Under the pieces are notes generated by a model. That model ran no database searches. It was not told the DNA's origin and worked only from the letters and a program-made list of their open reading frames with translations. 5,812 nt of DNA from Conexibacter sp. GTDB taxonomy: Bacteria; Actinomycetota; Thermoleophilia; Solirubrobacterales; Solirubrobacteraceae. The position numbers were made by a program, and so were the translations under genes. Of the stretch, positions 1 to 5,063 are shown one piece after another (positions within the stretch are counted from its first letter, which is position 1; the number at the start of each line of letters is the position of its first letter). The stretch covers positions 1 through 5,812 of the forward strand of contig JAOPZP010000251.1 of assembly GCA_025964055.1 (NCBI GenBank), in the 5' to 3' direction.

Positions 1-287
1 GCCGCGGCGTCCAGCGGCTCGCGCCCGGGCTCGATCCACGCCAGCGCCAGGAAGCGCTCGCCGACGGCCAGCACCTCGGGCACCGGGAGGCCGCCCGCCG
101 CGCCGAGCCAGCGCAGCCCGGCCGCCTCGGCCGCGTAGGCCCCGGGCGCGGCATCGCGCGCCGTCTTGACGAACGCGCGCGCCCCGCCGGCCAGCGTGGC
201 GCAGAACGCGTCGTTGAGGTCGCCGCCGGCGATCGGCCTCAGCGTCGCGACCTCCTCGCCCAGCGCGGCGGCCAGCGCCTCCCTCAC
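1..287 (-). CDS. Fructosamine/ribulosamine kinase family protein (N-terminal part, cut by window edge)
   Basis: Kinase of the fructosamine-3-kinase family, which phosphorylates ketoamine sugar adducts on protein amino groups so that they fall off. About 95 codons are visible, from a GTG start at 287 to the left edge. The N-terminal fold fits the family: an RPIAGGDLNDAF glycine-rich strand (residues 17-28), the ATP-binding lysine in AFVKTA (K41), a glutamate in the following helix (E54, in AAEAAGLRWL), and the hinge segment LAWIEPG (82-88). The substrate-binding and catalytic loops lie outside the window. The start is fixed by a GGAGGG Shine-Dalgarno six bases upstream and by a GTGA overlap with the stop of the phosphatase gene, so the two are probably translationally coupled. 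Many bacterial members prefer ribulosamines or erythrulosamines to fructosamines; the sequence seen here cannot tell which. The family call is from remembered motifs. Confidence 0.85.
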   Translation of the reverse strand, partial: MREALAAALGEEVATLRPIAGGDLNDAFCATLAGGARAFVKTARDAAPGAYAAEAAGLRWLGAAGGLPVPEVLAVGERFLALAWIEPGREPLDAA

Positions 288-766
288 ACGCGGCCCTCCG
301 TGCGCAGCTGCTCCAGCAGGCCGCGGCAGGCGGCGTCGACCATGTCGATGACGTCGTCGAACCCGTCGGGGCCACCGTAGTACGGGTCGGGCACGTCGAG
401 GTCGTGCGCGGCGGCCGCCGCCGGATCGAACTCGCGCAGCAGCCGCACCTTCGCCGCGGCCGCCTCGTCGGGCGCGACCGCCCGCAGCGCCGCGACGTTC
501 TGCGCGTCGGCGGCCAGGAGCAGGTCATAGGCCTCGAAGTCGGCCTCGGTCACCTGGCGCGCGGCGCCCTCCATGACGATGCCGCGCGCCCGGGCCGCGG
601 CCGTGGACCGGTGGTCGGGCGGGTCGCCGATGTGCCACGCGCCGGTGCCGGCGCTGTCGATCTCGACCGTCCCGTCGAGGCCCTCGCGCGCGACCAGCGC
701 ACGCATCACGGCCTCGGCGGTCGGCGAGCGGCAGATGTTCCCCATGCAGACGAAGAGCAGGCGCAC
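284..766 (-). CDS. Low-molecular-weight protein-tyrosine phosphatase
   Basis: Cytosolic phosphatase of the LMW-PTP family, 160 residues from the chosen GTG, which is the usual family length. The phosphate-binding loop CMGNICRS carries the nucleophile C7 and R13. The IDSAGTGAWHIGDPPD segment (36-51) follows, and the general acid is D127 in the conserved DPYYGG. The AADAQN segment (85-90) replaces the more usual MDxxN but keeps the aspartate. The reading frame stays open to an ATG at 808, but that would overlap the divergent thioesterase gene and add 14 residues before the family's normal N-terminus (LLFVCMGN), so GTG 766 is preferred. The gene overlaps the downstream fructosamine kinase gene by four bases. 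Human LMW-PTP-A is known to dephosphorylate protein-bound ribulosamine 5-phosphate, so this neighbour suggests a protein-deglycation role. Signalling through tyrosine phosphate remains possible. Confidence 0.92.
   Translation of the reverse strand: MRLLFVCMGNICRSPTAEAVMRALVAREGLDGTVEIDSAGTGAWHIGDPPDHRSTAAARARGIVMEGAARQVTEADFEAYDLLLAADAQNVAALRAVAPDEAAAAKVRLLREFDPAAAAAHDLDVPDPYYGGPDGFDDVIDMVDAACRGLLEQLRTEGRV
294..299 (-). promoter_or_regulatory. Shine-Dalgarno site for the fructosamine kinase gene
   Basis: GGAGGG on the minus strand, six bases before the GTG at 287 and inside the last codons of the phosphatase gene. It decides the kinase start. It also contrasts with the gene upstream, which lacks a well-spaced Shine-Dalgarno, as expected if the second gene of an operon needs one and the first is leaderless. 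Confidence 0.75.
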
Positions 767-772
767 GCCCCC

Positions 773-779
773 TATGATC
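773..779. promoter_or_regulatory. Shared, possibly bidirectional -10 region
   Basis: TATGAT (773-778, plus) is a close match to a -10 hexamer and lies 10 bases before the thioesterase GTG at 789. Read on the other strand, the same bases give GATCAT (779-774), a weaker hexamer keeping A2 and T6, exactly seven bases before the phosphatase GTG at 766. Only 22 bases separate the two starts, so any promoters must overlap. I see no convincing -35 box on either strand. Neither start has a well-spaced Shine-Dalgarno: AGGGGG ends only one base before the phosphatase GTG. Leaderless or near-leaderless transcripts are the simplest reading. Confidence 0.45.
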
Positions 780-788
780 GCGCGCCAC

Positions 789-1217
789 GTGCCCACACCG
801 CTCATCACCGCCCTGCGCGTCCGCTACGTGGAGTGCGACATGCAGGGCCACGCCTTCAACGGCCACTACCTCACGTGGTTCGACCTCGCCCACACCGAGG
901 CCCTCCGCGCGGCCACCGGGCTGAGCTACCAGGAGCTGCTGATCGCGCGCGGCGTGGACTGTGTCGTCGCCGAGTCCCACGTCCGCCACCTCGCCCCCGC
1001 GCGCTACGACGACGTGCTCGAGATCGAGACGGTCTTCGACGCCCCGACCACGTCCTCGCTGACCAGCCACTTCACGATCCGCCGCGACGGCGCGACGATC
1101 GCCGCCGGCTCGCTGCGCCACGTGTGCGTCGAGAGCGAGGCCTACACCAAGGCCCCGTGGCCCGACGTCGTCCGCGCCGCGCTGGCGCCCTATGTGACGG
1201 CGGCGCCCTCCTCGTAG
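789..1217 (+). CDS. Acyl-CoA thioesterase, 4HBT/YbgC-like hotdog fold
   Basis: Small hotdog-fold protein of 142 residues, the usual length for the 4-hydroxybenzoyl-CoA thioesterase/YbgC/FadM group, which hydrolyses acyl-CoA thioesters in the cytosol. The N-terminal strand VRYVECDMQGHAFNGHYL (residues 11-28) matches the family signature, with D17 as likely catalytic acid, followed by the long central helix (WFDLAHTEALRAATG). The strands VVAESHVRHLAPARYDDVLEI and SHFTIRRDGATIAAGSLRHVCV complete the fold. The acyl substrate cannot be inferred. An in-frame ATG at 774 would lie inside the TATGAT promoter-like element, so GTG 789, giving VPTPLITALRV, is chosen; neither start has a Shine-Dalgarno. 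The TAG stop is part of the -10-like hexamer of the next gene, ten bases before its ATG, so the two genes may be co-transcribed as well as separately initiated. Confidence 0.85.
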   Translation: MPTPLITALRVRYVECDMQGHAFNGHYLTWFDLAHTEALRAATGLSYQELLIARGVDCVVAESHVRHLAPARYDDVLEIETVFDAPTTSSLTSHFTIRRDGATIAAGSLRHVCVESEAYTKAPWPDVVRAALAPYVTAAPSS

Positions 1218-1220
1218 ATT
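1215..1220 (+). promoter_or_regulatory. -10-like hexamer for the aldo/keto reductase gene
   Basis: TAGATT ends seven bases before the ATG at 1228, the spacing that puts transcription start at or next to the start codon. Its first three bases are the TAG stop of the thioesterase gene. No Shine-Dalgarno lies before the ATG. No clear -35 was seen, so this is a suggestive match and not proof. Confidence 0.4.
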
Positions 1221-1227
1221 GTCGTCC

Positions 1228-2256
1228 ATGCCCTACGTGCCCGCCGACGATCGCTACGCGTCCATGCCCTACCGCCGCACCGGTCGCAGCGGCCTGCTCC
1301 TGCCGCCGATCTCGCTGGGCCTCTGGCACAACTTCGGCCACGACCGGGCCCTCGACACCCAGCGCGCGATCGTCCACCGCGCGTTCGACCGCGGCATCAC
1401 CCACTTCGACCTGGCCAACAACTACGGCCCGCCGCCCGGCTCGGCCGAGGAGAACTTCGGCCGGCTGCTGGCCACCGACCTCAAGCCCTACCGCGACGAG
1501 CTCGTGATCTCGACCAAGGCCGGCTACGACATGTGGCCCGGGCCCTACGGCGAGTGGGGCTCGCGCAAGTACCTGCTGTCGAGCCTGGACCAGAGCCTGG
1601 GGCGGATGGGCCTCGACTACGTCGACATCTTCTACTCGCACCGCTTCGACCCCGACACGCCGCTGCACGAGACGATGGGCGCGCTCGACACCGCGGTGCG
1701 CCAGGGCAAGGCGCTGTACGCCGGCATCTCGTCCTACTCGGCCCATCGCACCGAGGAGGCGGCCCAGATCCTGCGCGACCTCGGCACGCCGGTGGTCATC
1801 CACCAGCCGTCCTACTCGCTGCTGAACCGCTGGATCGAGGAGGACCTCCTCGACGTGCTGGAGCGCGAGGGCATCGGCTGCATCGCGTTCTCGCCGCTGG
1901 CGCAGGGCATGCTGACCGACAAGTACCTCGGCGGCTCGGTCCCCGAGGGCTCGCGTGCCGCGCAGGACCACTTCCTCAAGCAGGACATGCTCACGCCCGA
2001 GGCGCTGGCGCACGTGCAGGCGCTCAACGCGCTGGCCCAGGAGCGCGGGCAGACGCTGGCCCAGATGGCGATCGCCTGGACGCTGCGCGACGAGCGGGTG
2101 ACGTCGGCGCTCATCGGCGCCTCCAGCGTCGCGCAGCTCGACGACAGCCTCGGGGCGCTGGACAACCGCGAGTTCTCCGACGACGAGCTCGCGCGCATCG
2201 ACCAGCACGCCGTCGATGCGGGCATCAACCTCTGGGCCGCCTCCAGCGCCGGCTGA
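1228..2256 (+). CDS. YghZ-like aldo/keto reductase (L-glyceraldehyde 3-phosphate reductase)
   Basis: NADPH-dependent aldo/keto reductase, 342 residues, cytosolic (beta/alpha)8 barrel. It matches E. coli YghZ, as I remember it, nearly end to end, including the N-terminal tail ending in MPYRRTGRSG, the stretch SLGLWHNFGH, FDLANNYGPPPGSAEENFGR, STKAGYDMWPGPYG, IFYSHR, and a C-terminus ending NLWAASS. The catalytic tetrad is visible: D61, Y66, K97 and H138. The coenzyme-binding segment near the C-terminus is LIGASSVAQLDDSL. YghZ reduces L-glyceraldehyde 3-phosphate and also methylglyoxal, which makes a detoxifying role likely; a general aldehyde or sugar reductase is the alternative. The ATG at 1228 is preferred over a TTG at 1219 because it aligns with the YghZ start and sits seven bases after TAGATT. 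No redox partner or second subunit is needed. Confidence 0.92.
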   Translation: MPYVPADDRYASMPYRRTGRSGLLLPPISLGLWHNFGHDRALDTQRAIVHRAFDRGITHFDLANNYGPPPGSAEENFGRLLATDLKPYRDELVISTKAGYDMWPGPYGEWGSRKYLLSSLDQSLGRMGLDYVDIFYSHRFDPDTPLHETMGALDTAVRQGKALYAGISSYSAHRTEEAAQILRDLGTPVVIHQPSYSLLNRWIEEDLLDVLEREGIGCIAFSPLAQGMLTDKYLGGSVPEGSRAAQDHFLKQDMLTPEALAHVQALNALAQERGQTLAQMAIAWTLRDERVTSALIGASSVAQLDDSLGALDNREFSDDELARIDQHAVDAGINLWAASSAG

Positions 2257-2290
2257 GCCGGGAGGAAGGCCGGCGCGGGCCGTGTCAAGG

Positions 2291-2316
2291 CGTACCTAGC
2301 CGTTCGGCTAGGTACG
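2291..2316. repeat. Perfect 11-bp inverted repeat with 4-base loop (operator or terminator candidate)
   Basis: CGTACCTAGCC (2291-2301), loop GTTC (2302-2305), GGCTAGGTACG (2306-2316). It begins 35 bases after the reductase stop. It has no T-tract, so it is not a classic intrinsic terminator, although high-GC actinobacteria often lack one. The even spacing and the CTAG cores also fit a binding site for a dimeric repressor such as a TetR-type protein, controlling the small ORF downstream. The sequence alone does not choose between these. Confidence 0.7.
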
Positions 2317-2328
2317 GTCCGCCGTACC
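2311..2328. repeat. Second hairpin, overlapping and competing with the first
   Basis: GGTACGG (2311-2317), loop TCCG, CCGTACC (2322-2328): a perfect 7-bp stem. Its left arm is most of the right arm of the 2291-2316 hairpin, so in RNA only one of the two can form. It also contains TACGGT (2313-2318), a TAnnnT hexamer that could be a -10 for the small ORF. A CCCGGCCGGG palindrome follows just downstream. Confidence 0.6.
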
Positions 2329-2372
2329 CCCGGCCGGGAGCCACCACCGTCGTCGCGTGCCCATGCGAATGC

Positions 2373-2377
2373 GAGGG
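2373..2377 (+). promoter_or_regulatory. Shine-Dalgarno site for the small ORF
   Basis: GAGGG with an eight-base spacer to the ATG at 2386. It is one of only two well-placed Shine-Dalgarno sites in the window and is the main argument that the 50-codon frame is translated. Confidence 0.5.
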
Positions 2378-2385
2378 TCCCGGCC

Positions 2386-2538
2386 ATGCAGTCGCACGCC
2401 GCCACCATCCAGGCCATCCTGGCCCGGGAGCTGGACGAGCACCTCCGCCAGACCCAGCTCGTCCGCGCCAGCCTGCTCCTCCCGCCGCGCAGCTCGGGGA
2501 TTGCTGCCACCGGCGCCCAGGCGCAAGCGTCGCGCTAG
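2386..2538 (+). CDS. Candidate small protein of 50 residues, unknown function
   Basis: An ATG-started frame of 50 codons ending in TAG, filling most of the gap between the reductase and the membrane protein gene. Support: GAGGG eight bases upstream, third positions almost all G or C like the neighbouring genes, and an upstream inverted repeat that could be its operator. The protein begins MQSHAATIQA and residues 5-32 could form one amphipathic helix (IQAILARELDEHLRQTQL with alternating hydrophobic and charged residues). The tail from about residue 33 (PPRSSGIAATGAQAQ) looks disordered. There is no signal peptide, membrane segment or cysteine. I do not recognise a family. High GC content makes chance open frames common, so this remains a candidate. 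Confidence 0.45.
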   Translation: MQSHAATIQAILARELDEHLRQTQLVRASLLLPPRSSGIAATGAQAQASR

Positions 2539-2542
2539 GCGT

Positions 2543-2866
2543 TCAGGCGCCGACGGCCCGGCGAGCGGGCACGGCGTCGGCGACTGCGTAGCTGCCGGCA
2601 GCGACGACGGCGGCGACCACGGCCACGGACGGCCAGGGCCCGATGCCGTGGGCCAGGACGTGCGATGCGGCGAACGCCGCGAGGTACAGCACGACCAGGC
2701 CCGCGGCGCGGGCGGCTCCGACCTTCGCGCGCCAGCGCAGCGCGCACCAGCCGGCGCCGGCCACGAGCACGACGCCGCCCAGCGGGCGGATGCCGGTCGC
2801 CTGCGCGACGGCGAAGCCGAGGGCCAGCGAGCCGGCCGCCACGGGCCAGGTGGGCGTGGAGCGCAT
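2543..2866 (-). CDS. Small integral membrane protein, uncharacterised
   Basis: A 107-residue protein with four likely membrane helices, at about residues 8-24, 29-46, 55-74 and 78-98, joined by short loops. The loop between helices 1 and 2 holds ATGIRPLGG, and basic residues (RWRAK, about 44-48) follow helix 2, which would place that loop in the cytoplasm. The segment around TGIRPLGG reminds me of an actinobacterial conserved hypothetical membrane family, but I cannot name a function. The ATG at 2866 is chosen because it opens just before helix 1. It lies 17 bases after the stop of the cysteine hydrolase gene, so the two are probably co-transcribed, yet it has its own TACCGT hexamer seven bases upstream of the ATG. 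GAGGG also sits there but is only two bases from the ATG, too close for a normal Shine-Dalgarno. Confidence 0.7.
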   Translation of the reverse strand: MRSTPTWPVAAGSLALGFAVAQATGIRPLGGVVLVAGAGWCALRWRAKVGAARAAGLVVLYLAAFAASHVLAHGIGPWPSVAVVAAVVAAGSYAVADAVPARRAVGA

Positions 2867-2873
2867 GGCCCTC

Positions 2874-2879
2874 ACGGTA
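2874..2879 (-). promoter_or_regulatory. -10-like hexamer for the membrane protein gene
   Basis: TACCGT on the minus strand, in the 17-base gap after the cysteine hydrolase stop, ends exactly seven bases before the ATG at 2866, the same spacing as TAGATT before the reductase gene. It could give a leaderless transcript inside an apparent two-gene operon. No -35 box is visible. Confidence 0.3.
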
Positions 2880-2883
2880 GCCG

Positions 2884-3435
2884 TCAGACGTCGTCGAGCG
2901 CGTCCGCCGCGTCCACGATCCGGGCGCCCATGTTGCGCTCCATCATCTCCAGCGCCGCCTCGGCGAGGTTCTCGTGGATGGCCGCGCAGGCGTCGCGCGC
3001 GATCGTGACGTCGAAGTGGCGGACGTGGGCGTCGAGCGCCGAGTAGAGGATGCACTGCTCGGTCACCTGCCCGCAGAGGACGACGCGGCCCACGTCGGCC
3101 TGTTGCAACATGTAGGACAACGGCGTCTCCCAGAAGATCGAGTGGCGCCCCTTGAGCACGAGCGCGACGTCGTCGTCGGGCGCCAGCGGCTCGACCAGCC
3201 GGGCGTGCGGTCCGGCCATCGCCCGCTCCAGGAGCTTGCCGCGGTCGAGCGTCCAGTCGTCGAAGTTGTCGTTGACGTAGATGCGCAGGATCTCGCGCTC
3301 GCGGGCGTCGGCCAGCAGGCGCTCCATCGCCGGCAGGGCGGCGTCCACGCTCTCGACCAGCCGGTCGGCGTCCTCGTGCTCGTAGGCGTTGAGCACGTCG
3401 ACGACCACCAGGGCGGTGTTGGGTCCTCGGTGCAT
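2884..3435 (-). CDS. Isochorismatase-family cysteine hydrolase
   Basis: Cytosolic hydrolase of the isochorismatase-like superfamily, 183 residues, typical in length. The catalytic triad is visible: D13 in LVVVDVLNAY, K95 in LVLKGRHSIFWETPL, and the nucleophile C128 in VTEQCILYSALDA, where the preceding V-T/E pair forms the usual cis-peptide region. The family hydrolyses amides or vinyl ethers such as nicotinamide, N-carbamoyl compounds, ureidoacrylate or isochorismate. The metal-binding histidines of nicotinamidase are absent (VNDNFDDW occupies that strand), so a nicotinamidase is unlikely. The natural substrate cannot be assigned. The ATG at 3435 places the first strand at the normal distance from the N-terminus; it has no clear Shine-Dalgarno, but TACGGA lies eight bases upstream. 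The membrane protein gene follows 17 bases downstream; the gluconokinase gene is divergent. Confidence 0.88.
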   Translation of the reverse strand: MHRGPNTALVVVDVLNAYEHEDADRLVESVDAALPAMERLLADAREREILRIYVNDNFDDWTLDRGKLLERAMAGPHARLVEPLAPDDDVALVLKGRHSIFWETPLSYMLQQADVGRVVLCGQVTEQCILYSALDAHVRHFDVTIARDACAAIHENLAEAALEMMERNMGARIVDAADALDDV

Positions 3436-3524
3436 GCGGTCGGTCCGTACCCACGTCCTCGCGTCGGCAATGCACCCCGCCGGGCGGATTCGGCGGCGGC
3501 AGGCGGGGTAGATGACGCGGCGCC
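3436..3524. promoter_or_regulatory. Divergent intergenic region between cysteine hydrolase and gluconokinase genes
   Basis: This 89-base spacer must hold the promoters of both flanking genes. On the minus strand, TACGGA (3449-3444) lies eight bases before the hydrolase ATG. On the plus strand, TAGATG (3509-3514) lies ten bases before the gluconokinase ATG. Both are imperfect -10 matches. An inverted repeat, ACCCCGCC (3474-3481) and GGCGGGGT (3502-3509), 20 bases apart, ends at the plus-strand element and could be a regulator site. A second pair, GGTGCAT (3429-3435) and ATGCACC (3470-3476), spans the hydrolase start. None is strong alone in DNA this GC-rich. Confidence 0.35.
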
Positions 3525-5063
3525 ATGTCCGACAGCCACGACGCGACGGTGCTGGGCATCGACATCGGGACCACCAGCGCGAAGGCGGGGGCCTTCGACG
3601 CCGACGGCGACGAGACCGGCGCGGCCGAGACGGCCTATCCGCTGCTGGAGCCCCAGCCCGGTTGGGCGGTCCAGGATCCGGTCGCGGTGACCGACGCGGT
3701 GGTCGGCGTGGCCCGGACCGCGCTGGCCGGCGCGACCGCCGCCGGCGTCGCGGTCGCCGGCCTGTCGTTCAGCACCGCGCTGCACTCGCTCGTGGGCCTC
3801 GATGCGCACGACCGGCCGATCACGCCGCTGCTGACCTGGGCCGACCAGCGCGCTGCGCCGCAGGCCGAGCGGCTCCGCGTGGAGCGCCCGCACCTGCACG
3901 GCCTGACGGGCACGCCGCTGCACCCGATGTCCCCGCTCGCCAAGTTGGTGTGGTTCCGCGAGGAGGAGCCCGCGCTGTTCGCGCGCGCCCGCCGGTGGTG
4001 CGGGATCAAGGAGCTGGTCGTCCACCGCCTGACGGGCGAGTGGGTCACCGACCACTCCGTCGCCTCGGCCACCGGCCTGATGAGCCTGGCCGATCTGGAC
4101 TGGGCGCCCGAGGCCCTCGAGGTGGCCGGCGTCAGCGTCGACCGGCTGCCGCGGCTGGCCGGCACCGAGCACGTGCTGGCGCTGAGCGCCGAGGGGGCAC
4201 GGCTGCTCGGCGCCGACCCGGCCCTGCCGCTGGTCCTCGGCGCCGGCGACGGGCCGCTCGCCAACCTCGGCGTGGGCGCTGTGCGACCCGGCGTGGCGGC
4301 CTGCTCGATCGGCACGTCGGGCGCGCTGCGCCTCGTCGTGGAGCGGCCCGTGATCGATCGTGCCGGACGGGTGTTCTGCTATGCCTTGAGCCGGGGACGC
4401 TGGGTCGTCGGCGGGGCCATCAACAACGGCGGCGTCGTGCTGCAGTGGGCCGGCGACGCGCTCGCGCCCGAGCTCGGCGAGCACTCCGAGAAGGCGCTGC
4501 TGGACCTGGCCGCGCAGGCGCCGCCGGGGAGCGACGGGCTGCTCATGCTCCCCTACGTCCTGAGCGAGCGGGCGCCGCACTGGTCGACGCTGCCGCGCGG
4601 CGCCTACGTCGGGCTGACGCGCGCGCACCGCCGCGAGCACCTCGTGCGCGCCGCGCTGGAGGGCGTCTGCCAGCAGCTCGCGCTGGTGCTCGCGTCGCTG
4701 CGCGAGGCCGGCAACGAGATCCGCGAGATCCGCGCCACCGGCGGATTCGCCCGCAGCCCGCTGTGGCGCCGGCTCCTGTGCGACGTCCTCGGGTTCCCCG
4801 TCGGCTTCCCGGAGAACCACCACGGCTCGGGGTTCGGCGCCGCCCTGCTGGGCATGGAGGCGCTGGGGCTGATCGAGACGATCGAGCGCGCCGCCGACCT
4901 CATCGCGATCGACGAGGTGCTCGAGCCCGACCCCGAGGCGGCCGCCGTCTACGCCGCGATGCTGCCGACGTTCGACGCGCTCTACGACGCGCTGACGCCC
5001 GCGTTCCGCGCCCTGCGCGACGTCGCGCGTGCGCCGGATCCGGAGCCGCCGGTGCGGCGCTGA
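3525..5063 (+). CDS. gntK: Gluconokinase, FGGY carbohydrate kinase family
   Basis: ATP-dependent kinase of 512 residues that converts gluconate to 6-phosphogluconate, feeding the pentose phosphate or Entner-Doudoroff route in the cytosol. The length and motif order match Bacillus GntK. N-terminal lobe: phosphate-binding GIDIGTTSAK (11-20), FSTALHSLVGLD, the substrate-side PLLTWADQRA, the gluconokinase-typical GTPLHPMSPLAKL, and KELVVHRLTGEWVTDHSVASATGLM. C-terminal lobe: the catalytic base D242 in GAGDGPLANLGVG, the phosphate motif IGTSGALR (262-269), FCYAL, VGGAINNGGVVLQW, and the adenosine motif ATGGFARSPLW (404-414). The SPLAKL and NNGG motifs favour gluconate over xylulose or glycerol. 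The ATG at 3525 gives the normal distance to the first motif; no Shine-Dalgarno precedes it. No gluconate permease, GntR regulator or 6-phosphogluconate dehydrogenase gene is in the window, so it stands alone here. Confidence 0.88.
   Translation: MSDSHDATVLGIDIGTTSAKAGAFDADGDETGAAETAYPLLEPQPGWAVQDPVAVTDAVVGVARTALAGATAAGVAVAGLSFSTALHSLVGLDAHDRPITPLLTWADQRAAPQAERLRVERPHLHGLTGTPLHPMSPLAKLVWFREEEPALFARARRWCGIKELVVHRLTGEWVTDHSVASATGLMSLADLDWAPEALEVAGVSVDRLPRLAGTEHVLALSAEGARLLGADPALPLVLGAGDGPLANLGVGAVRPGVAACSIGTSGALRLVVERPVIDRAGRVFCYALSRGRWVVGGAINNGGVVLQWAGDALAPELGEHSEKALLDLAAQAPPGSDGLLMLPYVLSERAPHWSTLPRGAYVGLTRAHRREHLVRAALEGVCQQLALVLASLREAGNEIREIRATGGFARSPLWRRLLCDVLGFPVGFPENHHGSGFGAALLGMEALGLIETIERAADLIAIDEVLEPDPEAAAVYAAMLPTFDALYDALTPAFRALRDVARAPDPEPPVRR

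Noticed and set aside
767..808. Upstream ATG starts for the phosphatase (808 or 805)
   Set aside because: They would overlap the divergent thioesterase start and add residues not normal for the family; GTG 766 begins right at the first strand.
1219..1227. TTG start at 1219 for the reductase
   Set aside because: It lies partly within the TAGATT element, and the ATG nine bases on aligns with the YghZ N-terminus.
404..1507. Long plus-strand open frame overlapping the phosphatase, thioesterase and reductase genes
   Set aside because: It is rich in Arg/Pro/Ala with no recognisable motif and crosses three genes with clear family motifs. It is a GC-driven shadow frame.
1072..2208. 378-residue minus-strand frame opposite the reductase
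   Set aside because: It is antisense to a complete YghZ-like gene and shows no family motif of its own.
2283..2288. TGTCAA, a perfect TTGACA -35 box on the minus strand
   Set aside because: No -10 lies 16-18 bases further on (CCTCCC is there), and no minus-strand gene begins downstream, as it would point into the reductase 3' end.
2308..2526. 72-residue minus-strand frame in the gap after the reductase
   Set aside because: It covers the hairpins, has no ribosome binding site that I can see and reads as low-complexity Arg/Gly. The plus-strand 50-codon frame is better supported.
3063..4823. 586-residue minus-strand frame opposite the gluconokinase
   Set aside because: It is antisense to a gene with all FGGY motifs intact, and its composition is Arg/Gln/Ala-rich low complexity. 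High GC content removes stops in this frame.
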